64,000 nt of DNA. Origin: Coix lacryma-jobi var. lacryma-jobi. Lineage: Eukaryota; Streptophyta; Magnoliopsida; Poales; Poaceae. The first letter of the stretch is position 1; each line of letters starts with the position of its first letter. The stretch lies in assembly GCA_009763385.1 (NCBI GenBank), contig VDCT01000094.1:1-64000 (forward strand). The letters are read 5' to 3'. Both the position numbers and the translations under genes were made by a program. Positions 21,311-33,400 of the stretch are shown here, piece by piece. Under the pieces are notes generated by a model. That model was not told the DNA's origin. It was given only the letters and a program-made list of their open reading frames with translations, and searched no databases.

Positions 21311-22202
21311 AACAGGGAGCCAAGGAGTACATACGAGTCATGGCAACCATGTAAGAAAGCATGAGCGTAGTTGCAGGGAGCTATAGGGTGGTCACGGATC
21401 CCATTGACACAACCCAACAACCACAGCTGAGGCCTGGAGAAGATTGCGGTTACCTGGATGGTGTTGATGATGAGGCCGGAGAAGAAGATAACGCTGTGCG
21501 GGAGCTCGATGAGGACGTGCAGGCTTGCCGCCCCGCGGCGCTTTCCTGCCATGGCACGACAACACCATCGGTGGTCGGATCGAGCGTTGTAGTGGCTTAG
21601 GCTGTGGGACCACGATGAGCACGTACGGATTTGCCGTGTCCACCCCGCGCCGTCGCCTGTCGTGCTCCTGTTGCGCGCCGCCAGGGGCCCAATCTTGGGA
21701 TCGTCTCCACCCAATGTCGAGGAGTGCAGAAGGCGCTTCGCCACGGCAGGCGGCTGGCGCTGATGACGTTGGATCCGCCTTGCCATGTAGGGTGCGTGCC
21801 TAACCTGCCCCCGCCGGCGGCGCCGCCTAGCCCAGATCCGATCCGCCTGTGCCGCCGGGTTTAGGATCAGGCATGGCGGCGGCCATAGAACCCTAACCGC
21901 ATCTTCTTCCTTTTTTTCTCCACGGTCACTCGAGCGAAAAATATTTTTAGATGAAAAAAAGACAACCAGGGACCGAACTCGCCTGCGGGGCGCGGGATGG
22001 AATGAGTGACGAAGGAGGAGGATACCGTACACACAATTCTGGTCGTTAGATCTGAGTGAGTATGAGGAGAAACGATCTGGATTGTTGATTTCTATTTTGT
22101 TGTTTTTCTGGGTACATTTTTTGGGGTATACGGAGGGTGGCTATCTCAGCGGGGGAAGTTTCTTTGGTACACCAAGCAAAGAAAAGGGTTGGTCAGGAAA
22201 AC
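21311..22202. other. Gene-derived GC-rich segment of unclear mobile origin
   Basis: Base composition changes here to GC-rich, unlike the flanking minisatellite and the AT-rich stretch after 22206. On the minus strand it reads like a 5' UTR (22030-21553) leading into a coding start at 21552 (see separate entry). No terminal repeats were recognised. It ends where a Helitron-like terminus begins at 22203. Confidence 0.35.
21430..21552 (-). pseudogene. Possible LPAT (1-acylglycerol-3-phosphate acyltransferase) exon 1 fragment
   Basis: From an ATG at 21552 (minus) the translation begins MAGKRRGAA and continues into HSVIFFSGLIINTIQVTAIF followed by SRP. The pattern LP....FF.SGLI.N.IQ.....RP matches the first membrane segment of plant microsomal LPAT proteins, which acylate lysophosphatidic acid in the ER. 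After SRP the similarity stops (QLWLLGCVNG), so at most 40 codons are present and no catalytic HX4D motif is seen. It is best read as a captured exon fragment. Identification is from a short hydrophobic motif and could be coincidence. Confidence 0.4.
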
Positions 22203-23488
22203 CTAGTCTATTGCCCGTGCTAACGCTACGGTAGCGTCTAGAAAAAAATAAATCATAATACTAAAATAATTTAAAGATCTCACAACAAAGAAACTAAAGA
22301 TTAAAAAGATAAACACTTTTACATTCAGTACTACTGCAACAAAATTTGTGCAAAGAAGAACTAACATTTACATTTATGATACTAAAGAAAAATCATTAGA
22401 TTTAATTATAGAAAACAAATTATAGTAGATCTAAATAGAGACATGAATACTCATAGTTTTTCATCTGGACCCTAAACCCTAAACTCAAATTTAGAAAACT
22501 TTTACTTATTTGAAACATGGAATTGCAATTCTCTTTTGGTAAATTAAGGCAAGCGATAATGATTACTGCGATGGGTGGACCAATTCAGTCCATTGGACCT
22601 ATGGGCTCGGCAGCATATGCGGTCTATATCCAACCTGGCCTGCATCTGTTAGCTTAGCCCAGCAACGATCCTAACCCACAAGATGACAATGCTCCTATCG
22701 CTTCGCAGGACCCTCCGCCCTTGGCACCAACCAACCAACGTTGGCGAACTTGTTAAAAAAACAATGGCAAACTCTAAGTGGACGCCATGGACACCGTGGC
22801 CGAGTCTACGCTAGCCCCCTTCGGCCACAACGACGGCCGGTGGGCGCTAAACCTGGCCCAACGCTTTCCCCTCGATGTCAGATTTGTAGCGGCTGGTCCG
22901 CCCACCATGCTTCGGGAGCTCTTCCCTAGGTCGTCATCGGTGCAGTGCAGGCACCGAGCGGCTCCTCCACCCATCCGCATCTCGTGCGCCATCTCGCACC
23001 ACGAGTCTGCGGCGGTGGCGTACATGACGCCGCACAACACACGCTCGAACGGCCGCACCCAGCCCTCTGTCACATATAGCTTCCCGTCCGCCATCGCCGC
23101 CTTGTAACATGTCGCACCGAATACCTCTGCCTTGCCATCCCCCAGACCACCATAGTCGCCCTCCCACCTCCCCGAACCGTTATGTACCCGTGGGGCTTCT
23201 GCATTGCCGTTGTCTCCTCCCAATTGTTTTGTGTGGTGCTGTACACCGTCGCAGCCATCCCCGCCGTGTTGTCATGCCACACTTGCAACATCGCTAGGTG
23301 TGGGGGGGAGTGGGGAGAGGAGGATGATCCATTGGTGGAGGATGATACAACGTGGGGCACTAACCACAGCACAGATCGTGTCGCTCATGAAGCTCGCAGT
23401 CGCCCTACATAGGAGTAGTGCGGGGGATGTGGGCTGCCGATGCGCTGTTGGGGGTGTTGATCGTCGGGGCCCTGCTCCTGTGCACCGC
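22203..23488 (-). mobile_element. Helitron-like segment (3' end at 22203); 5' end not found
   Basis: On the minus strand the sequence ending at 22203 reads CCGTAGCGTTAGCACGGG, then CAATAGA, then CTAG. That is a short CCGT/ACGG hairpin about 10 bases before a CTRR terminus, the classic Helitron 3' end, and it resembles common grass Helitron ends. The base after CTAG is G rather than the usual T. The body lies to the right, is AT-rich at first, then carries an F-box/kelch fragment in the same orientation. It is interrupted by the solo LTR at 23489 and may continue to about 25659. I did not find a TC 5' terminus. Confidence 0.5.
22774..23400 (-). pseudogene. F-box/kelch-repeat protein gene fragment
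   Basis: Two minus-strand pieces in different frames look like kelch repeats. The upstream piece (about 23300-23190) reads TVYSTTQNNWEETTAMQKPHG, with the kelch pattern of Tyr, Trp and M followed by a YITVR strand. The next (about 23130-22960) reads CYKAAMADGKLYVTEGW then VMYATAADSWCEMAHEMRMG, the ADGKLYVTEGW...VYD...D.W.EMA.GMR pattern of plant F-box/kelch proteins of the At1g16250 type. Such proteins act as substrate adaptors of SCF ubiquitin ligases. No F-box is visible, frames are broken, and the glycine doublets are eroded. Its orientation matches the Helitron-like element, consistent with capture. Confidence 0.55.
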
Positions 23489-25266
23489 TGTTGACACTGA
23501 TTATCTATCATAATTAAGGGATAAATAAATATGAAAAGGGCAAGAATTCGATCAACAACAAAGGTTTAGGGTTTCAACTGACAATATTCCACGAGTTTTG
23601 GTGAACTATGATTCTGCAGGGACTAAACCAGGAAATCAGCACCGATAGCTTACCATAGAAGGAAACCGACGGGAGATAACGCCACCACCACGTCAGGATT
23701 ATTCTAGAAGACTCCAGAGGACGTAAGAAGACACCAGGAGGTCGACCACCGCGAGAGGCCGCCAGGTGGGACCGGTCGGTCCCACCCTTAGACCGACCGG
23801 TCTGCCACCGGGCCCGCTGGCCTCCGTCTTCTGCAAGCTTCCTCCACCGACCTCTAGGATGCATCTTGGCCGTACCTTAAGTCGGTTTGATCCAAGGGCC
23901 ACGGTTCATCGCCCAGGGCTATATAAACAGCCCCTGACCCCCCTCTCCATCATCATCATCAGATCTCAAGTCATTAGAAGAGGAGGAGGATGAATCAGAA
24001 ACCCTAATTTCCTTAGAGCCACATCAACTTAGGCATAGCTAGATAGAATTAGAATTAGAAGAGGCAAGTTTCGTTTGGATTCCGGATCTAGTCGCGAGAA
24101 GGCTCGGTAAACCCAAGATCTTCTCTCTTGTATCAACATTATGGATCTAATTATGTTTCTAGTTCATAATTGTTCTTCTAGTTCTTCATTGTTTTTCATT
24201 GTTCATCTTCTAGTTCTAGTTCATCGTCTAGTTCATCTTCTAGTTCTTAATCTAGTTCTAGTTTGTGTTCTAGTTCATACTCTAGTTCATCTATGTGGTC
24301 TAGTTCATCATATTGTTCATCATTGTGTGCTAGTTCATAATAGTTTAGATATAATTGATATGACTAAGACATTAATTACTATATTCTTAATTATACTGCT
24401 TGTAGTATGCTTTGATTATATATTTGGCATAGATAGATTATCATCATGTTTATACTCATGTTCGTATAGCGCTCATCTTAAAGTACAACAGGTGGGTGAT
24501 AAATGTTGTGTAGGTGTGGTGCCTATACACTATTTATCTGTGAATGCGTCCTATGTTCCAGATAGAGTGTTAGATCGCGGGTGTGACAGGCCTGTTGAGT
24601 CCTTTGTATTCCACCTCCCGAATGTAGTGTTCAGTATGGCTTAGTTAACTCATGGTTTAGGGGTTACTCTGTTTGGCACCTTTACTATGGAGTTGCCTCT
24701 TGAATATGAATATGGGATAACCTAGCCAATGATTGCCAAATATAATTGCACTAATCAATGTATATTATGACTTATAATTAGAATAGCTTAGGAATACTTC
24801 TTTATAATGTCTATTCTAATCTGCATGCCTTGTCTAAGTTGAAATGCTCTAAGGACTATCATAGATTAATCTTTTATCTTTTATAGTGTACCTCATTATT
24901 GTGACTGATCCCTGTTTAGGATAAAGGAGTGTGCTCCTACTTTGTTCTTAATTCTCCTATCACATGTGTAGAGTAGCTCTTGTCCTTATTTATCTCACTT
25001 CATTCCTAGTGCTAAATATAAATAACGATACTTGGAAAATCTCTGGGTAAAATGTTGCTACAACGTTTCTATTTATCTGTGCGCTTGCGGGTAAATATTT
25101 ATCTTTAGAGTCAGTGCTATGATATAATCACATTGCTAGTTTTATGTTGGGGATGACAACTTGACGTTAAGTGATGCTAGTAGTGTCCCGTACACTTCTT
25201 AGTGCCTTCGCTAGGTTATTGTTTATGAAGCCTATCTTAGAGTGATTCCATTAAGGAGTTTCAACA
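23489..25266 (+). mobile_element. Solo LTR, 1778 bp, target duplication ACCGC
   Basis: It starts TGTTGACA and ends TTTCAACA, inverted termini of a TG..CA LTR. It is flanked by perfect direct repeats ACCGC at 23484-23488 and 25267-25271. A TATA box (TATATAAA, about 23931) and the GTGCGCTTGCGGG phrase near 25078 give the plus orientation; that phrase is shared with the solo LTR at 51382-52709 (GTGCGCTTGTGG), so the two are related. No internal coding sequence is present, so this is one recombined LTR. It sits in the Helitron-like segment. Confidence 0.85.
24150..24345 (+). repeat. Degenerate (TCTAGTTCA)n microsatellite
   Basis: About 190 bases built from variants of TCTAGTTCA / TCTAGTTCT with TTGTTCATC interruptions, inside the solo LTR. 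The ORF spanning it is a by-product of the repeat. Confidence 0.75.
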
Positions 25267-25271
25267 ACCGC

Positions 25272-25659
25272 TGATAGAGAAGATTCAGATCTATGATCAG
25301 GTAGGAGTGTGTGGTATCTCCCTTGATGGCATCAGCCAATCTCGCGCGGTCGACGGTCCCCCGTCGCTATGTCTCTGTTGATGGCCTCGCCCACTCCATC
25401 GACACGAGCGTGGAGAGAGAGAAAGAGAGTACGGGAGAGGAATTGTTTTGATCGACATGAACGTGGAGAAATGGAGCCACTAAACATTGAATGATCACCC
25501 AATTCTAATTGGACAAACGATCGAACAAGATTGATTATTTCTATTTTCGGAAACGAAATAACCCATCCCTTTTCACACACGTGAAGACACACCGCTCCGC
25601 TGCCGCTACCTGCCCACAACCTACTCCCCTCCGGCGCAAATCAAGCCATCGATCAGTGC
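25272..25659. other. Unassigned segment between solo LTR and Sirevirus LTR fragment
   Basis: About 390 bases; possibly the continuation of the Helitron-like segment, since it is the right flank of the solo LTR insertion. I recognise no gene. The 95-codon minus-strand frame here has no familiar motif. Confidence 0.3.
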
Positions 25660-26639
25660 TCCAAGGTGAGGATACGGCCTCACTTCCTCCAACAGTACAC
25701 AGAGTGGAGTCTCTCTGCGGATCTCAACTAGCTAAAGCAGGGATGGGGAGTAGTAAACCTAGCAAATGAAGGCACTAACTGAAATAGCTAAAACTGAGAT
25801 AGGGAGGAGGGTGTCTCCCCTAGACTACTTATACTAACCTAGCCTAAGTATTTCCTACTCTACCCCTCACTACTGTATTTACAGAGCGGACCAGCCTAAC
25901 CCTAAGGCTATTCTAGTCCACCCGCTGGTGGTAGGTAGATCCGACGGCCACGCCCGCACGGTCTTCCGCGTCGCCTCACGCAACCTTCAGATCGCCGCCA
26001 CGTGCCGCCACCACTCTGCACCCCCGGTTTTGTGGCCCAAACCGGGAAACCAGCCTTTTCCATCAGCCCCCGGTTTGAGGCCCAAACGGGAAACCAGCCT
26101 CCAGCCCGAGTTTTGTGGCCAAACTCGGAAACCGTCCGCGCCCGAGTTTTGAGGCCCAAACTCGGAAACCGGCCCACGCCCAGGTTTTGAGGCTCAACCT
26201 GGAAACCCAGCACCCAGGTTTTGAGGCCCAAACCTGGAAACCGTCCACCGTTGGTTTTTCCGGGCTCTACCAACAAACCGGCGTCGTAGAGGGGATGCAC
26301 CGCCTGTGCACCCCTTCCACCGACATGATCGCACTTCTCCGCCTGTCGCTGTCGCAGGCTGCCAGCCACCACAGCTGATCCTCCGGCCTCCAGTCCATCA
26401 GTCCAAGTCCACGTCCGCCCTTCACCGTCCGATACATCGGCATGGCACGTCCGCCGCACGGCACGCCATCCTTCATCGCGCCGGTCCGTCGGCAGGCACG
26501 TCGCAACTTGACCTTCACCCGCCATCGATCACTGTCTCCGTGCTCGACACCTGGACAACACAAGCCAAAGAACATGCGCATCATCTCCGTTGACAATCAC
26601 TCATCACACAGAGACTCGGCATACACCCATGTATCCGCA
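25660..26639 (-). repeat. Sirevirus LTR fragment (5' ~980 bp of LTR)
   Basis: On the minus strand it begins TGCGGATACATGGG at 26639 and runs to 25660, where similarity to the LTR at 26774-28764 stops (shared TCCAAGGTGAGGATACGG at the border). It is therefore missing its U5 half. It includes six hairpin units at 26032-26245. Confidence 0.8.
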
Positions 26640-26773
26640 CCATGGGGTACCAAAGATCATAGTTTCGGATCGAGGACCACAATTCACTGCACCATTTTGG
26701 GAAAAGCTGCAAAAAGAATTAGGTATGGAGTTGATCCGAAGCTCAGCCTATCATCCGCAAACGTCAGGACAGA
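26640..26773 (+). pseudogene. Chromovirus integrase sliver (134 bp)
   Basis: The plus strand encodes HGVPKIIVSDRGPQFTAPFW and then KELGMELIRSSAYHPQTSGQ, the second catalytic Asp region of a Ty3/gypsy integrase and the block before the catalytic Glu. It is open and well conserved but only about 44 codons long, and is bounded on both sides by Sirevirus LTR termini. It is the remaining target DNA of one or two Sirevirus insertions. It resembles but is not identical to the integrase at 53620-53755 (HGIPKTIISDRGPQFTAHFW). Confidence 0.85.
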
Positions 26774-28764
26774 TGAAGGACCGAGAAGCTACCCGAAAGC
26801 GACCAGAGGGGGGGTGAATGGGAGCTTCAAAATTTCCTTACGGAAACTAGATGCCACTGTCCCAAACTCAACCCCAAAAGCGAAACCTAGAGCTTGCTAA
26901 TGTCCACGACCCTAGATGTAGGGTGGATGCTTCCTAGAAGCACAGCGGGACACTAGACAACCCAAGAAAGCCAACGCAAAGACGGAACTCGAATCCGATC
27001 AAGAACGAACGAACCGCGAACGAAAACGCGCGAAACTGGATCGACCGGACTCTGGCCTGCGTCCGGTCAGCAGGGACCGGACGCGTCCGGTCAACAAAAA
27101 ACGGCTCTGGAACCTTACTGTTCGCGACCGGACTCACGAGTACGGAGCGTCCGGTTGGTTCACCTGCGTCCGGTCAGAATCAACACGCGCAGTGAACAGT
27201 AACTGAGGCGAGTCCGGTCACCCAAAAAGCAGAGCGTCCGGTCGCATGCGTCCGGTCAAGCACAAAGACTTTGCACGAAAAGTTCAACCACCGGACGCTC
27301 GACTGGTGCGTCCGGTCAACCCGAGGCAGCGTCCGGTCACCCCGCGAATTCACTGTTCGTCCACCGATTCGACTAGAACTCACCCAAAATAAATCCTCTA
27401 GGGATCAAACTTGATGAGTGAAGTCACAAGGAGGTTAGTGAGCTATCTCTAAGAGATCATGGCTCGAACCTAACTCCAAATCGGTGAATCGAAGAATTTC
27501 GGGGAAGGGAGGAAAGTGACCCAAAATGAAAAATCGATCGATCTCCTAGACCGTGAGGTTAGAGGATGATTCCTTCGGTGGAAAGATGTGCCTCACGATC
27601 TAGAGCAACTTGGTTCAAACGGAATCGCAAAAGATGAACCGAGCACAAAGATCAAGCGACGGGAAAACTCAAGGCACAAAGCAATCCGCGAAGAACATGA
27701 TGAACATGAAATCAAAACGCGAATTGACACCAAGAGATGGGATCCAAGGTGAGGATACGGCCTCACTTCCTCGAATCAACAGTACACAGAGTGGAGTCTC
27801 TCTGCGGATCTCAACTAGCTAAAGCAGGGGTGTGGGAGAGTGGAAACCCTAGGAAATGAAAGCTCTAACTGAGATTGAGATAGGGAGGAGGGTGTCTCCC
27901 CTAGACTACTTATACTAACCTAGCCTAAGTCTATTTCCTACTCTACCCCTCTCTACTCTAATTACAGAGCGGACCAGCCTAACCCTAAGGCTATTCTAGT
28001 CCACCCGCTGGTGGTAGGTAGATCCGACGGCCACGCCCGCACGGTCTTCCGCGTCGCCTCCACGCAACCTTCAGATCGCCGCCACGTGCCGCCACCACTC
28101 TGCACCCCCGGTTTTGCGGCCCAAACCGGGAAACCAGCCTTTTCCATCAGCCCCCGGTTTTGAGGCCCAAACCGGGAAACCAGCCTCCAGCCCGAGTTTT
28201 GTGGCCAAACTCGGAAACCGTCCGCGCCCGAGTTTTGAGGCCCAAACTCGGAAACCGGCCCACGCCCAGGTTTTGAGGCTCAACCTGGAAACCGTCGCGC
28301 CCAGGTTTTGTGGCTCAACCTGGAAACCCAGCACCCAGGTTTTGAGGCCCAAACCTGGAAACCGTCCACCGTTGGTTTTTCCCGGGCTCTACCAACAAAC
28401 CGGCGTCGTAGAGGGGATGCACCGCCTGTGCACCCCTTCCACCGACATGATCGCACTTCTCCGCTTGTCGCTGTCGCAGGCTGCCAGCCACCACAGCTGA
28501 TCCTCCGGCCTCCAGTCCATCAGTCCAAGTCCACGTCCGCCCTTCACCGTCCGATACATCGGCATGGCACGTCCGCCGCACGGCACGCCCATCCTTCATC
28601 GCGCCCGGTCCGTCGGCACGGCACGTCGCAACTTGACCTTCACCCGCCATCGATCACTGTCTCCGTGCTCGACACCTGCACAACACAAGCCAAAGAACAT
28701 GCGCATCATCTCCGTTGACAATCACTCATCACACAGAGACTCGGCATACACCCATGTATCCGCA
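26774..28764 (-). repeat. Sirevirus 3' LTR (1991 bp)
   Basis: On the minus strand it starts TGCGGATACATGGG at 28764, directly after the purine tract, and ends CGGTCCTTCA at 26774. Hairpin units lie at 28108-28365. A perfect palindrome GACCGGACGCGTCCGGTC is at 27075-27092 within a cluster of CCGGAC/GTCCGG motifs (27040-27340). Confidence 0.9.
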
Positions 28765-30428
28765 ATCTCCCCCTTGATGAGTGCATTGTCAACTCCACAA
28801 CAAATCATGAATAAGAAGAAGGAGGTAGGAAGGAGTGAGAGGAGAAAACCCAACCAAATGACCCAAAAGCCTAACAAAAGCCAAAGAAGGTCAAGTGGAT
28901 GAAGCAAAAACTTGGTCCCCAAAGACATGGGCAACGGCTCGACGCAACCAAGCAAAGCAAAGCTAGCCCTCAAGAAGAGGTAGAACAGGCTCAACACCGC
29001 TAGCAGATACCAATTGAAGATCGGAGGACAACAGAAGCAAAATGCTAGTCCCTCAAGATAGAGGCACAGAGGCTCAACACAACTAGCAAGAAAATCACTC
29101 CGAACCAGTTGAAAATCAACCCAAACCAAATGGGAAAGCACACCAGACGATACCAATTGAAAGCCAAATGAAAAAGCTTATGAAAGCTCATGAAAAGCTA
29201 GGAACGTTTGCTAGTCCCTCAAGACAGAGGCAACGGCTCAACACAACTAGCAAACTCCCCCTCGACAAATGCAAGCAACTAGGACAAAAGATTTTCAGGG
29301 CATATGATTTACGTAAATTTCTCCCCCTAGTTGAAAATGCACTTATCAAGGCCAAAAGGTATCGGAGAAGCAACTCTCTTCACATAAACTCCCCCTGAAC
29401 ACAAGATCTCCTTCCACAATGCATATGAAGTCAAAATACAAGTTAGGAGCTTCAAGGATATAGTCAAAAGAGTGCAAAGATGCTCTAATCAGTATAGCTC
29501 CAACATCTCAATTAAGCACTCAAATAGCAAAGGCTCAAACTGATCACTTATACGAAATATGAAGCATATGAGCATGTGAGCAGTTTTAAGCCAAAAGGAT
29601 AGTCACCATCAACATAGCACTAGACATGTATAGAAGGAATCCAAGCAAGTGCTAAGCATATATACAAGGTGAACTACCCCTAGCAAAGTTCAATCATCAT
29701 GCATAGGAATGAAACATATACTTGTGATTTCAAATTCATATCGGAGTTGCAGCGGTAAAAGAATTCACAAGTTCATTTTTAGCATGTGATTGCGAGAGGT
29801 TGAAAGCTTGTCATCGCCTAACTTTTCAACCGTGCGAAGCCTATGCCGAAGCAATCAGAAGCTTAAAGCAACGGTTTCGGTCATACACTACATGGCTCAA
29901 GTTTAACTCAAAGTGCAATGAGAAACAGTCTCAATACCATGAGGTGTTGACAAGCAATCCCATCTCGATCTTTTCAATTCAACAATACTTGGTTCAGATT
30001 TTAAGCAAGTTATGAACAACCAAGCAAGTGAATGACTCAGAACTAGAGACATAGCAACCTAGCATATATGAAAAGCAGGAATGGACTCAACACACCCTAC
30101 ACATGCTAGTTGCATATCTCAATGGTGAACATTTTCAGATTTATATACATTAGGCATAATTCACCATTCCAAAAATAGCTCGCTCATAACATGTAACAGT
30201 GATCAGAAAGAGCATAAGCTACAAGCATCATCATAAGTATCGGAGCAATACTAACAAGAGCATAATTACATTCTAGTGAATATAGACATAAAGCTCAGAA
30301 CGTAAATGCGTATGTCCGACACAAAACTGAAAGAAGGAAGATACCAATTGGAAAGACTCAAGAAACTCAAAAGAAAAGAGCCTCAAAATAAAAGAGTCAG
30401 TCTGTACATCTCAAAATGCTTCCCCCAT
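28765..30428 (-). mobile_element. Sirevirus 3' non-coding tail
   Basis: About 1.66 kb between the pol stop and the 3' LTR. No env-like frame is seen. Purine tracts on the minus strand occur at 28766-28776 and near 29255, 29318 and 29390. Sequences matching the LTR-end/primer-site junction occur at 29006-29018, 29147-29160 (exact TTCAATTGGTATCG) and weakly at 30340-30352. It is colinear with the tail at 8296-9882. Confidence 0.75.
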
Positions 30429-33400
30429 CTAAAAGGGGAAACACACACCAAGCTCACCCCTCAACCTATTAAAGGTTGATTCGTCTAAAGGCTTGGTGAA
30501 AATATCAGCCAATTGGTGATGAGTATCGACATGGCGAAGGTCGATATCACCCTTCTCCTGGTGGTCTCGCAAGAAATGAAACCGCACATCAATGTGTTTG
30601 GTTTTCGAGTGAAGCACAGGGTTCTTAGCAACGCTAATGGCACTCGTGCTGTCACAAAGCAAAGGAACTCGAGTAAAGCTCAAACCAAAATCACGCAAAG
30701 TGGCCATCATCCAGAGTAACTGGGAACAACAGCTAGCCGCAGCAACATATTCAGCCTCCGTGGTAGACTGAGCGACACTAGACTGCTTGCGAGAAGACCA
30801 CGACACAAGAGAAGATCCAATAAACTGGCAAGTCCCTGAAGTAGGACTTGCGCTCAATGCGACAACCAGCAAAATCAGGCATCAGAATAACCGCAAAGCG
30901 AGAGGAGTGGAAGGAAGCAGAATACCAAATCCCGAACTCAGGCGTGAAACGAAGGTACCTGAAGGATGCGCTTCACCGCCTGACGGTGAGAAGTGCGTGG
31001 CGAAGGCCTGAAAGCGCGCGCACAAGCACACGGCGAACTGAATGTCCGGCCGTGTCGCCGTCAGGTAGAGCAGCGATCCAATCATGCTGCGGTACTCCTT
31101 CTGGTCCACTGCTTCTCCATCCGTGTCGGCATCCAGGGCAGTCGTCGTCGACATGGGCGTTGGAAGAGGCTTGGCCTCACCCATGTCGAACCGCTTCAGC
31201 AAGTCCCTTGTGTACTTGCCCTGGTGCACAAACGTCCCCTCTCGGGATTGCTTAATTTGCAACCCGAGAAAGAAAGTCAGCTCGCCCATCATGCTCATCT
31301 CGAACTCCCTGCTCATAGTATCTGCAAACTTGGCAACCAAAGCGTGAGAAGAACCACCGAAAATGATATCATCCACGTAAATTTGGATCAAGAGAGTATC
31401 TTTGCCTTGCTTGAGGAGAAAGAGCGTTTTATCTACACATCCCATTTTAAAACCCTTAGCTAGCAAAAAGGTTTTTAATCTCTCATACCAGGCTCTAGGG
31501 GCTTGTTTCAAACCATACAAAGCTTTGTGGAGTTTAAAGACATGGTTTGGAAACTTGGGATTTTCAAAACCGGGGGGTTGCTGGACATAGACCTCCTCCT
31601 CAATATAGCCGTTTAAGAAGCACTCTTGACATCCATTTGAAAAAGTTTGAAACCCATGGATGCAGCATAAGCCAAGAGTATCCTAATAGCCTTCCAAACG
31701 AGCTACAGGAGCGAAGGTCTCCTCATAATCTATCCCCTTCCTTCTGACTATAACCCTTCGCTACAAGCCGGGCCTTGTTTCTCACAATGTGGCCCTCCTC
31801 TCCTTGCTTGTTTTTAAATACCCATTTTGTCCCAATAGGTTTACAGTCAGGAGGTGGTGGCACTAGAACCCAAACCCGATTTCGCTCAAAGTTCTCTAGC
31901 TCCTCATGCATGGCATTGACCCAATCCGGATCCGTCAATGCGTGTCCAACATCTCGGGGCTCAAAAGACGCAACAAAAGCAGAATGAGCAAAGTGCGAGA
32001 TGTGCTGTGACCTGGAGCGAGTAACTCGCTCGTCGATGTCGCCGATCATCTGTTCAGGGGGGTGCTGGCGCTGGATATGTCGTGGCGCCTCCCGGGAAGA
32101 AGTGACCTCCCCCTCAACAGTAGCTGGTTCCACCCCGGGTACAAAAGGTACCGCGCGAGGTGGGATCCCATGGCCCCCAGGAAGAAGACGTCTCGGGGCC
32201 ACGGGTCGTCGTCGAAGCCGCTCCCGGCGGCGCGGCAGGCGGAGGGGGTGCTGGATCATCTATACCTTCAGCACCCTCTTCCTCGTCATCGAAAAGAGGC
32301 TCTCCAACCTCGTGATCACCTGCACGCTCAAAACGAGAAGAAGGAGAAACAAGAGTCTCGTCGAAGGTGACATCTGATGTCTCCATGACTCGGTTAGTGT
32401 CAAGGTTAAGTACACGATAAGCTCGAGTGTGAGTGCCATAACCCAAAAACACACCGTCAGAAGAACGAGACTCAAACTTGTCCAGGTTGCCTTTTTTCAA
32501 TATAAAACAGTGGCAACCAAAGACTCTAAAATAACTCACCTTGGGCTGGCGACCAAAACGCAACTCATAAGAGGTCTTCTTCAAAAACGCTCTCAGAAAA
32601 ATGCGATTCGAAATATAGCATGCAGTGTTCATAGCTTCGGCCCAATAGCGCCTGGGAGTTCTATGCTCATCGAGCATCGTCCTGGCCATCTCAACAAGGG
32701 TCCGATTCTTCCTCTCTACAACACCATTTTGGGGCGGTGTATAGGGGGAAGAAAACTGATGCTCCAAACCAAGGCGGTTACAAAACTTCTCAAAATCCGA
32801 ATTTTTAAACTCGGAACCATTATCACTCCGAATAGCTCGCATCGAGTTCAAAGGGAACTCGTTCTGAAGACGCAAAATCAGATTGCGAGCGAAGGTGAAT
32901 GTCTTGGACTTCTCAACTAAAAAGAAGACCCACGAATACCTCGAAAAGTCGTCAACAACAACAAGCACATACCACTTCCCACCAACCGAGCTCACCCGAG
33001 CCGGACCAACAAGGTCCATATGCAAAAGCTCTCCGGGGTGCGATGTCATAACCTTGGTCAAGGGATGGTGGGGAGCAGCAACCATCTTTCCATGCCGGCA
33101 AGCATGGCAAACTAGATCCTTCTCCAACGAAAGCTTGGGCAATCCTCGGATTAGGCCAAGTGAGCAAAGTCTTGCAAGCAAGTCAAAACTCAAGTGGCCG
33201 AGCCTCCTATGCCACTTCCAAAGATCAGAAGAGGAAGGACTAGCCAAAAGACAGCGAGAAGATCCAAACGACTTTGAGAAATTCGCGCGAAAGACATTCC
33301 CAAAGGGTGAAATCAGACATACAAGATCACCCTGAGGATCTAAGATCCGGCTAAGGTTCGGTTTGAAACGAATCTCATAGCCTTCACGAAAAAGTTGCGA

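Noticed and set aside
21307..22032. A 241-codon minus-strand protein
   Set aside because: Most of it is translated 5'-UTR-like sequence. Only about 40 codons after 21552 resemble a protein, and the rest has no motif.
26590..26817. A 75-codon protein
   Set aside because: It is a chance fusion of LTR, integrase sliver and the end of the next LTR.
28765..30428. An env-like ORF in the Sirevirus 3' region
   Set aside because: Some Sireviruses carry one, but no frame over about 80 codons with membrane segments is present here or at 8296-9882.
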